NCBI RefSeq assembly: GCF_004354015.1
Contig: NZ_SMRU01000003.1
Span: forward strand, 62,001 to 126,000
DNA length: 64,000 nucleotides
Direction: 5' to 3'
Source of the DNA: Arthrobacter terricola
GTDB taxonomy: Bacteria > Actinomycetota > Actinomycetes > Actinomycetales > Micrococcaceae
Position numbers and translations under genes: made by a program
Shown: positions 26,990 to 35,903 of the stretch, piece after piece
Layout of the letters: the number at the start of each line of letters is the position of its first letter
How positions within the stretch are numbered: the first letter of the stretch is position 1
The notes under the pieces: model-generated
The model's database searches: none
What the model was told of the DNA's origin: nothing
The model's input: the letters and a program-made list of their open reading frames with translations, nothing else

Positions 26990-27597
26990 GTATTCGATTG
27001 GTGATTGCCGACGACCAGGCCCTGGTGCGCGGGGCGCTCGCGGCGTTGCTGGGCTTGGAGCCGGACATCGAGGTGGTCGCGGAACTCGGCGATGGAACCG
27101 GGGTGGCGGCGGCCGTCGTAGAGCATTCCGCCGACGTCGCCATGCTCGACGTCGAGATGCCCGGCTTGGACGGGATCAGCGCGGCCGCCGCCGTCCGGCG
27201 GGCGGCCCCGTCCTGCAGCGTTCTCATGGTCACCACGTTCGGGCGGCCGGGATACCTCAAGCGCGCTATGCTGGCAGGCGCTTCGGGCTTCGTGGTCAAG
27301 GACACCCCGGCGCGGCAGCTCGCCGAAGCCGTGCGGAAGGTCCATCAGGGCCTCCGCGTGGTGGATCCGGCGCTCGCGGCGGAATCGCTGACCGCCGGGG
27401 ACAGTCCGTTGACCGACCGTGAGGCGGAGGTGCTCAAGGCAGCGTCCGACGGCGGCACGGTCGCCAACATCGCGAAGGCCGCGATGCTCTCGGAAGGCAC
27501 AGTGCGGAACTACTTGTCCGCGGCCATGGCGAAAACCGGTGGCCGGACCCGTGCCGAGGCCGTGCGGATCGCCCAGGACAACGGCTGGCTGCTCTGA
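26986..27597 (+). CDS. LuxR/NarL family response regulator
   Basis: A 203-residue regulator. Receiver: acidic pair in VIADDQALVR, phospho-Asp in AMLDVEMPGLDG, Thr in MVTTFGRPGYL, Lys in VVKDTPA. The output HTH is LTDREAEVLKAASDGGTVAN and EGTVRNYLSAAMAKTGGRTR. The start overlaps the kinase stop (ATGA). It likely controls the operon beginning at 24122. Confidence 0.92.
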   Translation: MSIRLVIADDQALVRGALAALLGLEPDIEVVAELGDGTGVAAAVVEHSADVAMLDVEMPGLDGISAAAAVRRAAPSCSVLMVTTFGRPGYLKRAMLAGASGFVVKDTPARQLAEAVRKVHQGLRVVDPALAAESLTAGDSPLTDREAEVLKAASDGGTVANIAKAAMLSEGTVRNYLSAAMAKTGGRTRAEAVRIAQDNGWLL

Positions 27598-27652
27598 CTG
27601 CCGGAAATCCATCTGGAACACCCGATTTGCCCCGCTTTGAGACAATGGACGG

Positions 27653-28834
27653 GTGACTGTCGTAGCAACACCCCCTTCGCCCAAGCTTGAACTGCCTCCC
27701 CTGCAGTTGGGCAGCATCACCGTGGACACTCCGGTGATCCTGGCCCCGATGGCCGGCATCACCAACTCGGCGTTCCGCCGCTTGTGCCGTGAATACGGCG
27801 GCGGCCTGTACGTCGCGGAGATGGTGACGTCCCGTGCCCTGGTGGAACGCACTCCGGAATCCCTCCGGATCATCTCGCATGACGACGACGAGAAAGTCAG
27901 GTCCGTGCAGTTGTACGGCGTGGACCCCGTGACCGTGGGCCAGGGCGTCCGCATGCTTGTCGAAGAGGACCGCGCGGACCACATCGACCTCAATTTCGGC
28001 TGCCCCGTGCCCAAGGTGACCCGGCGTGGCGGCGGTTCCGCGCTCCCGTGGAAGATCGACCTCTTCACGTCCATCGTGCAGACTGCGGTCAAGGAAGCGT
28101 CCAAGGGCGGCATTCCCTTGACCATCAAGATGCGCAAAGGCATCGACGACGACCACCTCACGTATCTCGACGCCGGCCGGATCGCGCGCGATTCCGGCGT
28201 TGCCGCCGTCGCACTCCACGGCCGCACGGCCGCGCAGTTCTACTCGGGGAAGGCCGATTGGTCCGCGATCGCCCGCCTGCGTGAAGCGCTACCGGACATT
28301 CCCGTGCTCGGCAACGGCGATATTTGGTCTGCTGAAGACGCCGTCCGCATGGTGCGTGAAACCGGGATCGACGGTGTCGTCGTCGGCCGCGGATGCCAAG
28401 GCCGGCCGTGGCTCTTCGGTGACCTGCAATCCGCTTTCGAAGGCAGCGAAAAGCGCCACCGTCCCGGGCTGCGCGAAGTGGCGGACGGTGTGTACCGTCA
28501 CGCGGAACTCATGATCGAGACCTTCGGCAACGACGAATACAAGGCGCTCCGCGAGATCCGCAAGCACATGGCCTGGTACTTCAAGGGGTATTCCGTCGGC
28601 GGCGAATTGCGGGCCAAGCTGGCCACCGTCCCCACCCTCGAAGTGTTGCGCGAATTGCTGGCCGAGCTCGACACGGACCTGCCGTACCCGGGCATCGACT
28701 CGGAGGGCCCGCGCGGCCGTGCCGGGACGCCCAAGAAGCCGGCCCTTCCCAAGGACTGGCTGCTCTCACGCCAGATGGACGCGGAACAGACCCGGGATAT
28801 CACTGCGGCGGAACTGGACGTTTCCGGCGGCTGA
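27653..28834 (+). CDS. dusB: tRNA-dihydrouridine synthase
   Basis: A 393-residue FMN enzyme that reduces uridines in the D-loop of tRNA. PVILAPMAGITNSAFRRLC is the N-terminal FMN strand, DLNFGCPVPKVTRRGGGSAL contains the catalytic Cys, and GNGDIWSAEDAVRM the phosphate-binding loop. GTG 27653 is the only sensible start. In related actinobacteria it lies beside dgt and dnaG, as here. Confidence 0.92.
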   Translation: MTVVATPPSPKLELPPLQLGSITVDTPVILAPMAGITNSAFRRLCREYGGGLYVAEMVTSRALVERTPESLRIISHDDDEKVRSVQLYGVDPVTVGQGVRMLVEEDRADHIDLNFGCPVPKVTRRGGGSALPWKIDLFTSIVQTAVKEASKGGIPLTIKMRKGIDDDHLTYLDAGRIARDSGVAAVALHGRTAAQFYSGKADWSAIARLREALPDIPVLGNGDIWSAEDAVRMVRETGIDGVVVGRGCQGRPWLFGDLQSAFEGSEKRHRPGLREVADGVYRHAELMIETFGNDEYKALREIRKHMAWYFKGYSVGGELRAKLATVPTLEVLRELLAELDTDLPYPGIDSEGPRGRAGTPKKPALPKDWLLSRQMDAEQTRDITAAELDVSGG

Positions 28835-28908
28835 CCGCCGCGCATGCAAGACTGGCTTCAAGAAGCCATGACGGCGATGGGCCGGTAAAGCGGAGGAGGC
28901 AGATACCG

Positions 28909-30219
28909 ATGGGAACGAAAGAGATGTCCGCGGCACGGGCTGCCGAAAACCCCGGGGGTATCCCCGGCTATGGGGATACCGACTCGGAACGCTGGGTGCA
29001 GGAACCGCGGAAAAGCACGTACCGATCGGATTTCGAGCGGGACAGGGCCAGGGTCCTGCATTCCTCCGCGTTGCGGCGCTTGGGGGCGAAGACCCAGGTG
29101 GTCGCACCGGACACGGACGACTTTGTCCGCACCCGCTTGACGCACAGCCTCGAAGTCGCCCAGGTAGGCCGCGAACTCGGCCGTGTCCTGGGATGCGATC
29201 CGGACGTCGTGGACACTGCATGCCTGAGCCACGATCTTGGCCATCCGCCCTTCGGCCACAACGGCGAATCCGCGCTCAATGAGGTAGCCCATGCCATCGG
29301 CGGTTTCGAAGGCAACGCCCAGACCCTCCGTTTGCTCACGCGGCTCGAGCCGAAGGTCCTTACGGCCGATGGCCATCCGGCGGGTTTGAACCTGACCCGC
29401 GCGAGCCTGGACGCAGCCTCGAAGTACCCGTGGTCCGCCGTCGACGCCCCCGTCATCCACGGACACCGGAGCAGCAAGTTCGGCGCCTACGAAGACGACC
29501 TGCCGGTCTTCGCGTGGCTGCGGGACGGCGCCCCCGGCAACCGCTCGTGCATCGAGGCCCAGGTCATGGACCTTGCCGACGACATTTCGTACTCGGTCCA
29601 CGACGTCGAAGACGCGATCGTGGCCGGACATTTCCAGCTTAAGTGGCTCGACAACCCGGACCACCGGGCCCGCGTGGTGGGGTACACGAAGCAGTGGTAC
29701 CTCCCGCACAACGATCCGGCCGAGATCGATGCCGCGCTGGCCCGCCTCGAAGCCACCAAGGTGTGGGTCCGGGAAGCCGACGGCAGCCGGAAATCCATGG
29801 CGGCGCTGAAGGACATGACCAGCCAGTTGATCGGCCGTTTTTGCCAAAGCGCCCTTGAGACCACGCGCGCCCGCTTCGGCCCGGACCGCCTCACGCGCTA
29901 CGGCGCCGAGCTCATGGTTCCCGATGAAACAGTCACCGAGATCGCCGCGATGAAGGGCCTGGCCACCACCTTCGTGATCTCCACGGAGCACCGCCAGCCC
30001 GTATACGAGCGCCAGCGGGAAGTGCTGCACGCCCTCGTCTCCGTGCTCAACGCGAGCGGCGACCGGCACCTTGAACCGATGTTCGCCGCGGACTGGCGCG
30101 ACGCCAACGACGACGGCGCGCGGCTGCGCGTCGTGATCGACCAAGTGGCGTCCCTCACAGACGCTTCGGCCCTGGCGATGTACGAGCGGTTGGTGGGCAG
30201 CCTCCCGTCGCTCTGGTAG
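28909..30219 (+). CDS. dgt: deoxyguanosinetriphosphate triphosphohydrolase
   Basis: A 436-residue HD-domain enzyme that cuts dGTP to deoxyguanosine and tripolyphosphate. Metal ligands appear in RTRLTHSLEVAQVGREL and CLSHDLGHPPFGHNGE (HD motif), with a further Asp in VMDLADDISYSVHDVEDA. ATG 28909 is preceded by GGAGGAGG. In many actinobacteria dnaG follows directly; here a redox cassette of about 3.3 kb separates them. Confidence 0.92.
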   Translation: MGTKEMSAARAAENPGGIPGYGDTDSERWVQEPRKSTYRSDFERDRARVLHSSALRRLGAKTQVVAPDTDDFVRTRLTHSLEVAQVGRELGRVLGCDPDVVDTACLSHDLGHPPFGHNGESALNEVAHAIGGFEGNAQTLRLLTRLEPKVLTADGHPAGLNLTRASLDAASKYPWSAVDAPVIHGHRSSKFGAYEDDLPVFAWLRDGAPGNRSCIEAQVMDLADDISYSVHDVEDAIVAGHFQLKWLDNPDHRARVVGYTKQWYLPHNDPAEIDAALARLEATKVWVREADGSRKSMAALKDMTSQLIGRFCQSALETTRARFGPDRLTRYGAELMVPDETVTEIAAMKGLATTFVISTEHRQPVYERQREVLHALVSVLNASGDRHLEPMFAADWRDANDDGARLRVVIDQVASLTDASALAMYERLVGSLPSLW

Positions 30220-30284
30220 CCGTCCCCGGGATCCCGACGGCGGTCCAAGCCAACCCAGCGGCGCTTCCGTCCGCCCTTCCACGT

Positions 30285-30320
30285 GTAAACGATTGATAGC
30301 CGACTCAAAGCGTTTACATA
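30285..30320 (+). promoter_or_regulatory. promoter of the redox cassette with GTAAACG/CGTTTAC inverted repeat
   Basis: TTGATA (30293-30298), a 16-base spacer and TACATA (30315-30320) look like -35 and -10 boxes. A 7-bp inverted repeat, GTAAACG (30285-30291) and CGTTTAC (30311-30317), brackets and overlaps the boxes. This suggests regulated transcription of the five genes that follow. Confidence 0.55.
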
Positions 30321-30374
30321 GGAAAAAGGCGCACCATGAAGTCAGGGGAAGCGCCGCATGGAGAGGAGCCGTTC

Positions 30375-30656
30375 ATGAGTATCCGGAACAGAGGCAAACG
30401 CCTCGCCAGCGGCATCACCGCGGTGGCGGGAGCAGGGAGCCTTGCCGGCGCCGGGATCGTCGCGGCTGCCTTGTACGCGGGGACGCCGAGCAGCGCTTCG
30501 CGGGTTGACAATACCTCTACCAGCGATTCCGGGTCGACGTCCGGTGACGGCAGCTACTCGTACAACGGTTTCAGCCGGTCCCGGAACTTCGGCGGGACGA
30601 ATCCGGTCCAACCCGGATACGGCGGAGTGACGCACGGGAACTCCTCCGGATCCTGA
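30375..30656 (+). CDS. small membrane-anchored protein, first gene of the redox cassette
   Basis: A 93-residue protein of unknown function. A basic start (MSIRNRGKRL) is followed by one hydrophobic segment (residues about 10-33, AVAGAGSLAGAGIVAAALY). A polar tail rich in Ser, Gly, Thr and Asn follows, with no cysteine. ATG 30375 has GAGGAG 6 bases upstream; an ATG at 30336 would add 13 polar residues. It ends one base before apbE. The tail lacks a clear ApbE target motif of the SGATxTS kind and is too short for an FMN_bind domain, so a role as flavin carrier is not supported. Confidence 0.6.
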   Translation: MSIRNRGKRLASGITAVAGAGSLAGAGIVAAALYAGTPSSASRVDNTSTSDSGSTSGDGSYSYNGFSRSRNFGGTNPVQPGYGGVTHGNSSGS

Positions 30657-30657
30657 C

Positions 30658-31647
30658 ATGGGAGAAGAAACGGGCGGAAGCGCGCAGTCACGTTGGACCG
30701 TCTGGGGACTGGAAGCTTCGATAGTGGTGACCGACGCCGGTGCCCTCGCGGCAGCTGAAGACATTGTCCGGTCCGTCCTGGCTGAGATCGACCAGGCATG
30801 CAGCCGTTTCCGGGCCGACTCGGAACTTATGCGGCTCCAACCGGTCCTGGCCCACGGGGCACGTGTCAGCCCGACCCTACTGACCCTGGTGAATCACGCC
30901 CTCGACGCCGCCCGCTGGACGGACGGCGACGTCGATCCGACCCTTGGCGCGGATTTGACCGCCCTCGGGTACGACCGGGACATCGTCAGCGTGCGGTTGT
31001 CCCCGGACAGCCTCACCAGTGGCGGGGCTCTCAACCTGGACCGTGGTGAGGCTTCCCTGCCTTCCCGCAACGGTGCAGGATGGGCCAGGGTCACTGTCGA
31101 CGGCGATGTCCTGACGGTTCCTGCAGACCTCCGCCTTGATTTGGGGGCCACCGCGAAAGCTCATGCCGCCGACCGCGCAGCGGCGACGGTCCACTCCCTT
31201 CTGGGCTCTGGCGTCCTCGTCAGCTTGGGTGGCGACATCGCCACGGCCGGCCCGGCACCGTTACCTGGAGCGTGGCAGATCCTGGTCCAGGACTTGCCGT
31301 CCGATCCGCTCCAGCGAATCTCCCTTGAGCCCGGATTCGCCGTAGCAACCTCGAGCACGCAAAAACGGCGCTGGAGGCACGGCGGAAAGGACGTTCACCA
31401 CATTCTTGATCCGCGCTTCGGACTACCCGCGGAGGACGTGTGGCGGTCGGTGACCGTGGCTGCCCCGAGTTGCCTCGAAGCCAACGCGTTCAGCACTGCC
31501 GGCGTCGTTCGCGGCCGTGCCGCCCCTGGCTGGTTCCGCCCCATAGGGGTGCCCGCACGGTTTGTCGACCGGGAAGGACGCGTGGTGACCACGGGAGGTT
31601 GGCCGAAGGAGAACTACGTTCGCGAAGAGGTGGAAAGCCATGGATGA
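30658..31647 (+). CDS. apbE: ApbE-family FAD:protein FMN transferase
   Basis: A 329-residue flavin transferase that attaches FMN from FAD to threonine or serine of target proteins. Visible family blocks: ACSRFRADSELMRL near the N-terminus, GATAKAHAADRAA, VLVSLGGDIATAG and HHILDPRFGLPAEDVWRSVT. Most ApbE proteins are exported lipoproteins; this one has no signal peptide. It overlaps the next gene by 8 bases. Its presence implies a flavinylated partner somewhere, most plausibly in this cassette's electron path, but no standard target domain is adjacent. Confidence 0.88.
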   Translation: MGEETGGSAQSRWTVWGLEASIVVTDAGALAAAEDIVRSVLAEIDQACSRFRADSELMRLQPVLAHGARVSPTLLTLVNHALDAARWTDGDVDPTLGADLTALGYDRDIVSVRLSPDSLTSGGALNLDRGEASLPSRNGAGWARVTVDGDVLTVPADLRLDLGATAKAHAADRAAATVHSLLGSGVLVSLGGDIATAGPAPLPGAWQILVQDLPSDPLQRISLEPGFAVATSSTQKRRWRHGGKDVHHILDPRFGLPAEDVWRSVTVAAPSCLEANAFSTAGVVRGRAAPGWFRPIGVPARFVDREGRVVTTGGWPKENYVREEVESHG

Positions 31648-32197
31648 GGCGATGTGGGCCTTCGGGAGGGCCAGTGGATTCATCTCCCTCGCGCTTTTCA
31701 CGGCTTCGGTCCTTTTGGGCATCGTCAACCGTTCCGGCAGGCCCCTGTTGACCCTGCCAAGGTTTTCCATCAGCATCCTGCACAGGAACATCGCCCTCCT
31801 CGCCACAGTGTTCCTCGGCTTGCACGTGGGCTCCTTGATGTTGGATCCGTTCGCCAGGTTGCGGCCGGTGGACGTCCTGGTGCCCTTCCTGGGTTCCTAC
31901 AGGCCGCTTTGGCAAGGGCTTGGGACGGTAGCTCTCGACCTTCTGCTCGCTGTTGTGGTGACGGCCCTCCTGCGCCAGAGAATCGGCCCGAGGGTGTTCA
32001 AAGCTGTGCATTGGTTCGCGTATGCGGCCTGGCCCGTGGCGATGGCGCACGCCCTCGGCAACGGCACGGATGCGGGCAGCGCGTGGTTCCTCGCATTGGC
32101 GGTTGCGTCGGCGGCTGTGGTTGTCGGTGCGTTGTTATGGCGGCTCTCCGCGACATTCCTCGAAACCACCAGGGCCCGTGAAGGGAGGCCGCTATGA
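31640..32197 (+). CDS. ferric-reductase-like transmembrane protein (heme b)
   Basis: A 185-residue membrane protein with about five helices. Histidines in LHRNIALLATVFLGLHVG and in FKAVHWFAYAAWPVAMAHAL are spaced like the paired heme ligands of the ferric reductase/YedZ-type cytochrome b fold. It has no FAD/NAD domain of its own, so electrons must come from partners, most simply the ferredoxin and NuoF-like proteins encoded next. Overlaps apbE (8 bases) and the NuoF-like gene (4 bases). Confidence 0.82.
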   Translation: MDEAMWAFGRASGFISLALFTASVLLGIVNRSGRPLLTLPRFSISILHRNIALLATVFLGLHVGSLMLDPFARLRPVDVLVPFLGSYRPLWQGLGTVALDLLLAVVVTALLRQRIGPRVFKAVHWFAYAAWPVAMAHALGNGTDAGSAWFLALAVASAAVVVGALLWRLSATFLETTRAREGRPL

Positions 32198-33465
32198 ACG
32201 TGCCTGCCGGCGTGGACCAGCAAGCCGCGCGCCCTCCCCAACAGCAGGTCCATCCCAAGGCAACGCGGCCTCTTCCTTCCCGGCTGATGGCCGCGGGTCC
32301 GGGTGCCGGCATCGCCGCCCACCTGGCTACCTTCGGACCCCTGGATGCCGAGGCCGCCGCCCCGTCCCTTCCTGGCATGCTGGAGGCATCCGGACTGACG
32401 GGACGCGGCGGCGCTGCCTTCGCGACGTGGCATAAGGCGTTGTCCGCCAGCCGTTCGGGGAGGCAAGGAGCCGTGGCTCCTATGGTCATTGCGAACGGGG
32501 CCGAAGGCGAACCGCTGAGTTTCAAGGACCGTACGCTGCTGGCCAACGCCCCGCACTTGGTGATCGACGGATTGCTCGCAGTGGGCCGGGCTGTGTCCGC
32601 AGCACAGGTGTATATCTACGCTTCCAGCGTGAGCCTGCCCGGAGTTCAACGAGCCGTCGCCGAGCGCCCGCGTTCATCCGGAATAGCGCTCGTGGAAGCC
32701 CCTCCGGGCTTCATTTCCGGGGAGGCGAGCGCCGTTGTGAACTACTTGGCAACAGGTACCGCGATCCCGTTCGACAAACAGGGGCGGCTCAGCGAAACGG
32801 GGTTCAAGGGGCAGCCAGCGGTAGTGCTCAACGTGGAAACCCTGGCACACATTGCCCTGATTGCCAGGTACGGGCCGGCTTGGTTCCGCGAAGTCGGCAC
32901 GCCGGAGGACCCTGGTACCCGGCTCGCTTCAGTGTCCGGCGGTGCGCCGGAGCACGACGTCGTCCTGGAACTGCCCGGGGGAGCGGTGCTCACCGACGTG
33001 CTCTTGGCCGCCGGAACCAACCCTGCCAACGTCTCGGCCGTACTCGTGGGTGGCTACCATGGCCGGTGGGTCCGGCCGGAACCATACTTGATCGCTCCGT
33101 TCGGCCCCGCCCACCGCGTGGTCCGGCCTGGCGCCGGCGTGATCCATTCGATCGCCGCCGGACAATGCGGACTGCAGGTGACCGCGGGCATGGCCCGATA
33201 CCTTGCCGGCGAATCCGCCAAGCAATGCGGACCGTGCATGTTTGGACTACCCGCCATGGCTTCGGTTTTCGAACGGCTCGCGGCACGAGTGCCGGATCCG
33301 CGGCTACCGTCCGAAATGGATCGCCTCGCGGCCCTCGTTTCGGGCCGTGGTGCCTGCAGCCACCCGGACGGTACCGCACGGTTGGTCACCAGCGCGCTCG
33401 AGGTGTTCTCGGACGATGTCCAGGCACACCTCTCGGGACGCTGCCTGTCGGCAAGGTGGAACTAG
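32194..33465 (+). CDS. NuoF-like NAD(P)H/flavin subunit with SLBB and iron-sulfur region
   Basis: A 423-residue protein. Residues about 60-190 resemble the FMN/NADH fold of complex I subunit NuoF (GLTGRGGAAFATWHKALSA, VIANGAEGEPLSFKDR), followed by an SLBB segment and a C-terminal iron-sulfur region with SAKQCGPCMFG and GRGACSHPDG. Compared with the NuoF pattern SCGxCxPC, the first cysteine is alanine here, leaving three. It should pass electrons between NAD(P)H and the neighbouring ferredoxin. It lies 2 bases upstream of the ferredoxin. Confidence 0.85.
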   Translation: MNVPAGVDQQAARPPQQQVHPKATRPLPSRLMAAGPGAGIAAHLATFGPLDAEAAAPSLPGMLEASGLTGRGGAAFATWHKALSASRSGRQGAVAPMVIANGAEGEPLSFKDRTLLANAPHLVIDGLLAVGRAVSAAQVYIYASSVSLPGVQRAVAERPRSSGIALVEAPPGFISGEASAVVNYLATGTAIPFDKQGRLSETGFKGQPAVVLNVETLAHIALIARYGPAWFREVGTPEDPGTRLASVSGGAPEHDVVLELPGGAVLTDVLLAAGTNPANVSAVLVGGYHGRWVRPEPYLIAPFGPAHRVVRPGAGVIHSIAAGQCGLQVTAGMARYLAGESAKQCGPCMFGLPAMASVFERLAARVPDPRLPSEMDRLAALVSGRGACSHPDGTARLVTSALEVFSDDVQAHLSGRCLSARWN

Positions 33466-33467
33466 CC

Positions 33468-33707
33468 ATGGGTACTATCCTCCATATTGACTGGACCAGG
33501 TGCGATGGTCGCGGCCTTTGCACGGAGTTGCTCCCGGCAGTGCTGGGCCGCGACGACTGGGGCTACCCTGTTGCCCGTGGGTACCAGGGCCGCGCCCGCA
33601 CCGATGTCCCGATTGAGCCACGTGACGAGGAAGCTGCCCAAGAAGCAGTCTCGCTGTGTCCGACCATGGCGCTCGCGCTGAGGAAGGCTGCCTCCCGCGG
33701 AGACTAA
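33468..33707 (+). CDS. 3Fe-4S-type ferredoxin
   Basis: A 79-residue ferredoxin. Cysteines occur as C-x5-C (TRCDGRGLCTE, residues 12 and 18) and in the later CP pair (SLCPTMAL). This three-cysteine layout fits a [3Fe-4S] cluster, as in actinobacterial P450-type ferredoxins. Start at ATG 33468, two bases after the NuoF-like stop. It ends 9 bases before dnaG, so the cassette may read through into the primase gene. Confidence 0.88.
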   Translation: MGTILHIDWTRCDGRGLCTELLPAVLGRDDWGYPVARGYQGRARTDVPIEPRDEEAAQEAVSLCPTMALALRKAASRGD

Positions 33708-33716
33708 GATGGTTGA

Positions 33717-35669
33717 GTGGCTGGACTGATCAAACGTGAAGATATCGACGAAGTCCGCCAGCGCACAGACATCAAGGAAGTGGTGGACGGTTACGTCACC
33801 CTGAAAGGCGCGGGACTCGGGACCTTCAAGGGCCTGTGCCCTTTCCACGACGAGCGTTCGCCTTCGTTCACCGTGCGTCCGCAAGTGGGTCGCTACCACT
33901 GCTTTGGATGCGGCGAAGACGGCGATGCCATCTCGTTCGTCCAAAAGATGGATCACAGTTCGTTCCATGAAGCGGTGGAAAAGCTCGCTGCAAGGATAGG
34001 CTACGAGCTCCGCTACGAAGACGGCGGAACCGGCCCCAACCGCGAGGAGGTCGGCAAGCGGCAACGGCTCCTGGACGCGCACAAGATCGCGGACGAGTAC
34101 TTCCGGTCCCAGTTGCTCACTGCCGGCGCGGCAGAGGGCCGGAACTTCCTGCACGGCCGCGGCTTCGACCGGTCCGCCGCCGAACAGTTCGGCGTGGGGT
34201 ATGCGCCGCAGGGTTGGGACTCGCTCCTCAAGCACCTCCGTGGCCGTGGTTTCACGGACGCCGAGTTGAGGCTTACCGGGATGTTTTCGGAAGGCAACAG
34301 AGGCATCTACGACCGTTTCCGTGGCCGGCTTATCTGGCCCATCCGGGACATCGCCGGTGACACCATCGGCTTCGGTGCCCGGAAACTCTATGAAGAGGAC
34401 CAGGGCCCCAAATACCTGAACACTCCCGAGACGACGCTCTACAAGAAGTCCCAGGTCCTCTACGGCATTGATGTCGCGAAGCGGAACATCGCCAAGGACC
34501 GCCAGCTTGTGGTGGTGGAGGGCTATACGGACGTCATGGCCTGCCATTTGGCGGGCGTCGGCACCGCGGTGGCTACGTGCGGCACCGCATTCGGTACGGA
34601 CCACATCAAGGTCGCCCGCCGCTTGCTGTCCGACGACGGCAGCGGGGGAGAGGTCATCTTCACCTTCGACGGGGACGCCGCCGGCCAGAAAGCCGCGCTG
34701 CGCGCCTTCGAGGAGGATCAGCGCTTCGTCGCCCAGACTTACGTCGCCGTGGAACCCAGCGGGGCGGATCCGTGTGAACTCCGCCAGCTCAAGGGCGATG
34801 CCGCCGTCCGGGAACTGATCGGCACCCGCAAGCCCTTGTTCGAATTCGCCATTCGCGCCTCGCTCAAACGGCACAACCTGGACACCGTGGAAGGGCGCGT
34901 GGCCGCACTGCGGGAGGGGGCACCCGTTGTTGCCCAGATCCGCGATTCCGGACTCCGCCCCGGCTATGTGCGTGAGCTGGCAGGGTGGCTCGGCATGCCC
35001 ATCGAGGAGGTCAGCCGCGCGGTGGGCCTCGCAGCAAAGCGCGCTGCTTCGGGCGCGTCGCCGGCGTCCGGTTCCAGTGCCCAGGGAACGGGACCCTCGA
35101 CGGCGGCAGTCCAGTCAGGGCCGGGAGCGCCGGCAGGCCAGGCGGCAGCACCGCCGTCGGACGCTTCCAGCCCTTTCATGCGCCCGGACCCGAGGGACCC
35201 TGTTGCCGCCATGGAGCGCCAGGCCCTGGAAGTGGTGGTCCAGCATCCTGCCTCGCTCGGCGACGGCACCGTACACCACGAAACGTGGCAGCGCTTCGAG
35301 GAGTCCCATTTCACGACGCCTGCCTACGCAGCCGTGCACACCGCTGTCCGGGCCGCCGGACTGGCGCACGCGGGCGATCCCGTCGCGTGGGTGGAGGGGA
35401 TTCGCCAGGAGGTGCCGGAACCGCTGCAGGGCCTTGTCTCCGAGCTCGCGGTGGTGCCGCTGCCAGCCAGTACCCCCGAGGCGCTCCAGCGGTATTGCCG
35501 CGACATCCTGGCCCGGCTCTTCGAGCTGCAGATCACCAGGGTCAAGGCGGACAAAATGGGCCAGCTCCAGCGCCTGGACGCCGCGGCCTTCCCTGAAGAA
35601 TTCCAACGGCTCAACCGGGAACTCATGGAGTTGGAAATGCAGCGTCGAGCCCTCCGCGCGGACGGATAA
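33717..35669 (+). CDS. dnaG: DNA primase
   Basis: A 650-residue primase that makes RNA primers at the replication fork. The CHC2 zinc finger is visible (Cys41, His44, Cys62, Cys65). The TOPRIM core has VVEGYTDVMACHLAG and FTFDGDAAGQKAAL, and a C-terminal helicase-binding domain follows a low-complexity Ala/Gly/Ser/Pro linker at about residues 440-490. GTG 33717 gives the standard N-terminus (MAGLIKREDIDEVRQRTDI). Confidence 0.95.
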   Translation: MAGLIKREDIDEVRQRTDIKEVVDGYVTLKGAGLGTFKGLCPFHDERSPSFTVRPQVGRYHCFGCGEDGDAISFVQKMDHSSFHEAVEKLAARIGYELRYEDGGTGPNREEVGKRQRLLDAHKIADEYFRSQLLTAGAAEGRNFLHGRGFDRSAAEQFGVGYAPQGWDSLLKHLRGRGFTDAELRLTGMFSEGNRGIYDRFRGRLIWPIRDIAGDTIGFGARKLYEEDQGPKYLNTPETTLYKKSQVLYGIDVAKRNIAKDRQLVVVEGYTDVMACHLAGVGTAVATCGTAFGTDHIKVARRLLSDDGSGGEVIFTFDGDAAGQKAALRAFEEDQRFVAQTYVAVEPSGADPCELRQLKGDAAVRELIGTRKPLFEFAIRASLKRHNLDTVEGRVAALREGAPVVAQIRDSGLRPGYVRELAGWLGMPIEEVSRAVGLAAKRAASGASPASGSSAQGTGPSTAAVQSGPGAPAGQAAAPPSDASSPFMRPDPRDPVAAMERQALEVVVQHPASLGDGTVHHETWQRFEESHFTTPAYAAVHTAVRAAGLAHAGDPVAWVEGIRQEVPEPLQGLVSELAVVPLPASTPEALQRYCRDILARLFELQITRVKADKMGQLQRLDAAAFPEEFQRLNRELMELEMQRRALRADG

Positions 35670-35734
35670 CGGCTCTTCAGAGACGCTTGATGGCGCCGAT
35701 TTCGTTTCCTGCCCGGCCTTTGTTAGGCTAGTAC

Positions 35735-35817
35735 CCGCTTCATTCCTCCGTAGCTCAATTGGCAGAGCATTCGACTGTTAATCGAAGGGTTACTGGTTCA
35801 AGTCCAGTCGGAGGAGC
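35735..35817 (+). repeat. 83-bp direct repeat, copy 1 (contains tRNA-Asn)
   Basis: Identical to 36822-36904. It includes nine bases upstream of the tRNA (ccgcttcat) and the whole gene plus one base. Confidence 0.9.
35744..35816 (+). tRNA. tRNA-Asn (GTT)
   Basis: 73 bases folding as a cloverleaf. The acceptor TCCTCCG pairs with CGGAGGA, with discriminator G. The anticodon loop CTGTTAA reads GTT (Asn), and the T-arm contains GGTTCAAGTCC. An intrinsic terminator follows. Confidence 0.97.
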
Positions 35818-35824
35818 GCTACTG

Positions 35825-35861
35825 AAAAATCCCCGCCCTTGCAGGAGGGCGGGGATTTTTT
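35825..35861 (+). terminator. intrinsic terminator after tRNA-Asn copy 1
   Basis: aaaaatccccgccct pairs with agggcggggattttt around a 6-base loop and ends in a T run. Confidence 0.92.
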
Positions 35862-35903
35862 GATATGCCGAGTCAGCGCGGCCCGGGACGTCGGCCTCCC
35901 AGC

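Noticed and set aside
26290..28227. 645-codon open frame on the minus strand opposite the kinase, regulator and dusB genes
   Set aside because: It is an antisense shadow of high-GC coding DNA; the plus-strand proteins carry all conserved motifs and the minus product resembles nothing.
30375..30656. 93-residue protein as an FMN_bind (RnfG/NqrC-like) flavoprotein
   Set aside because: Too short for the domain and lacks the SGATxTS attachment motif.
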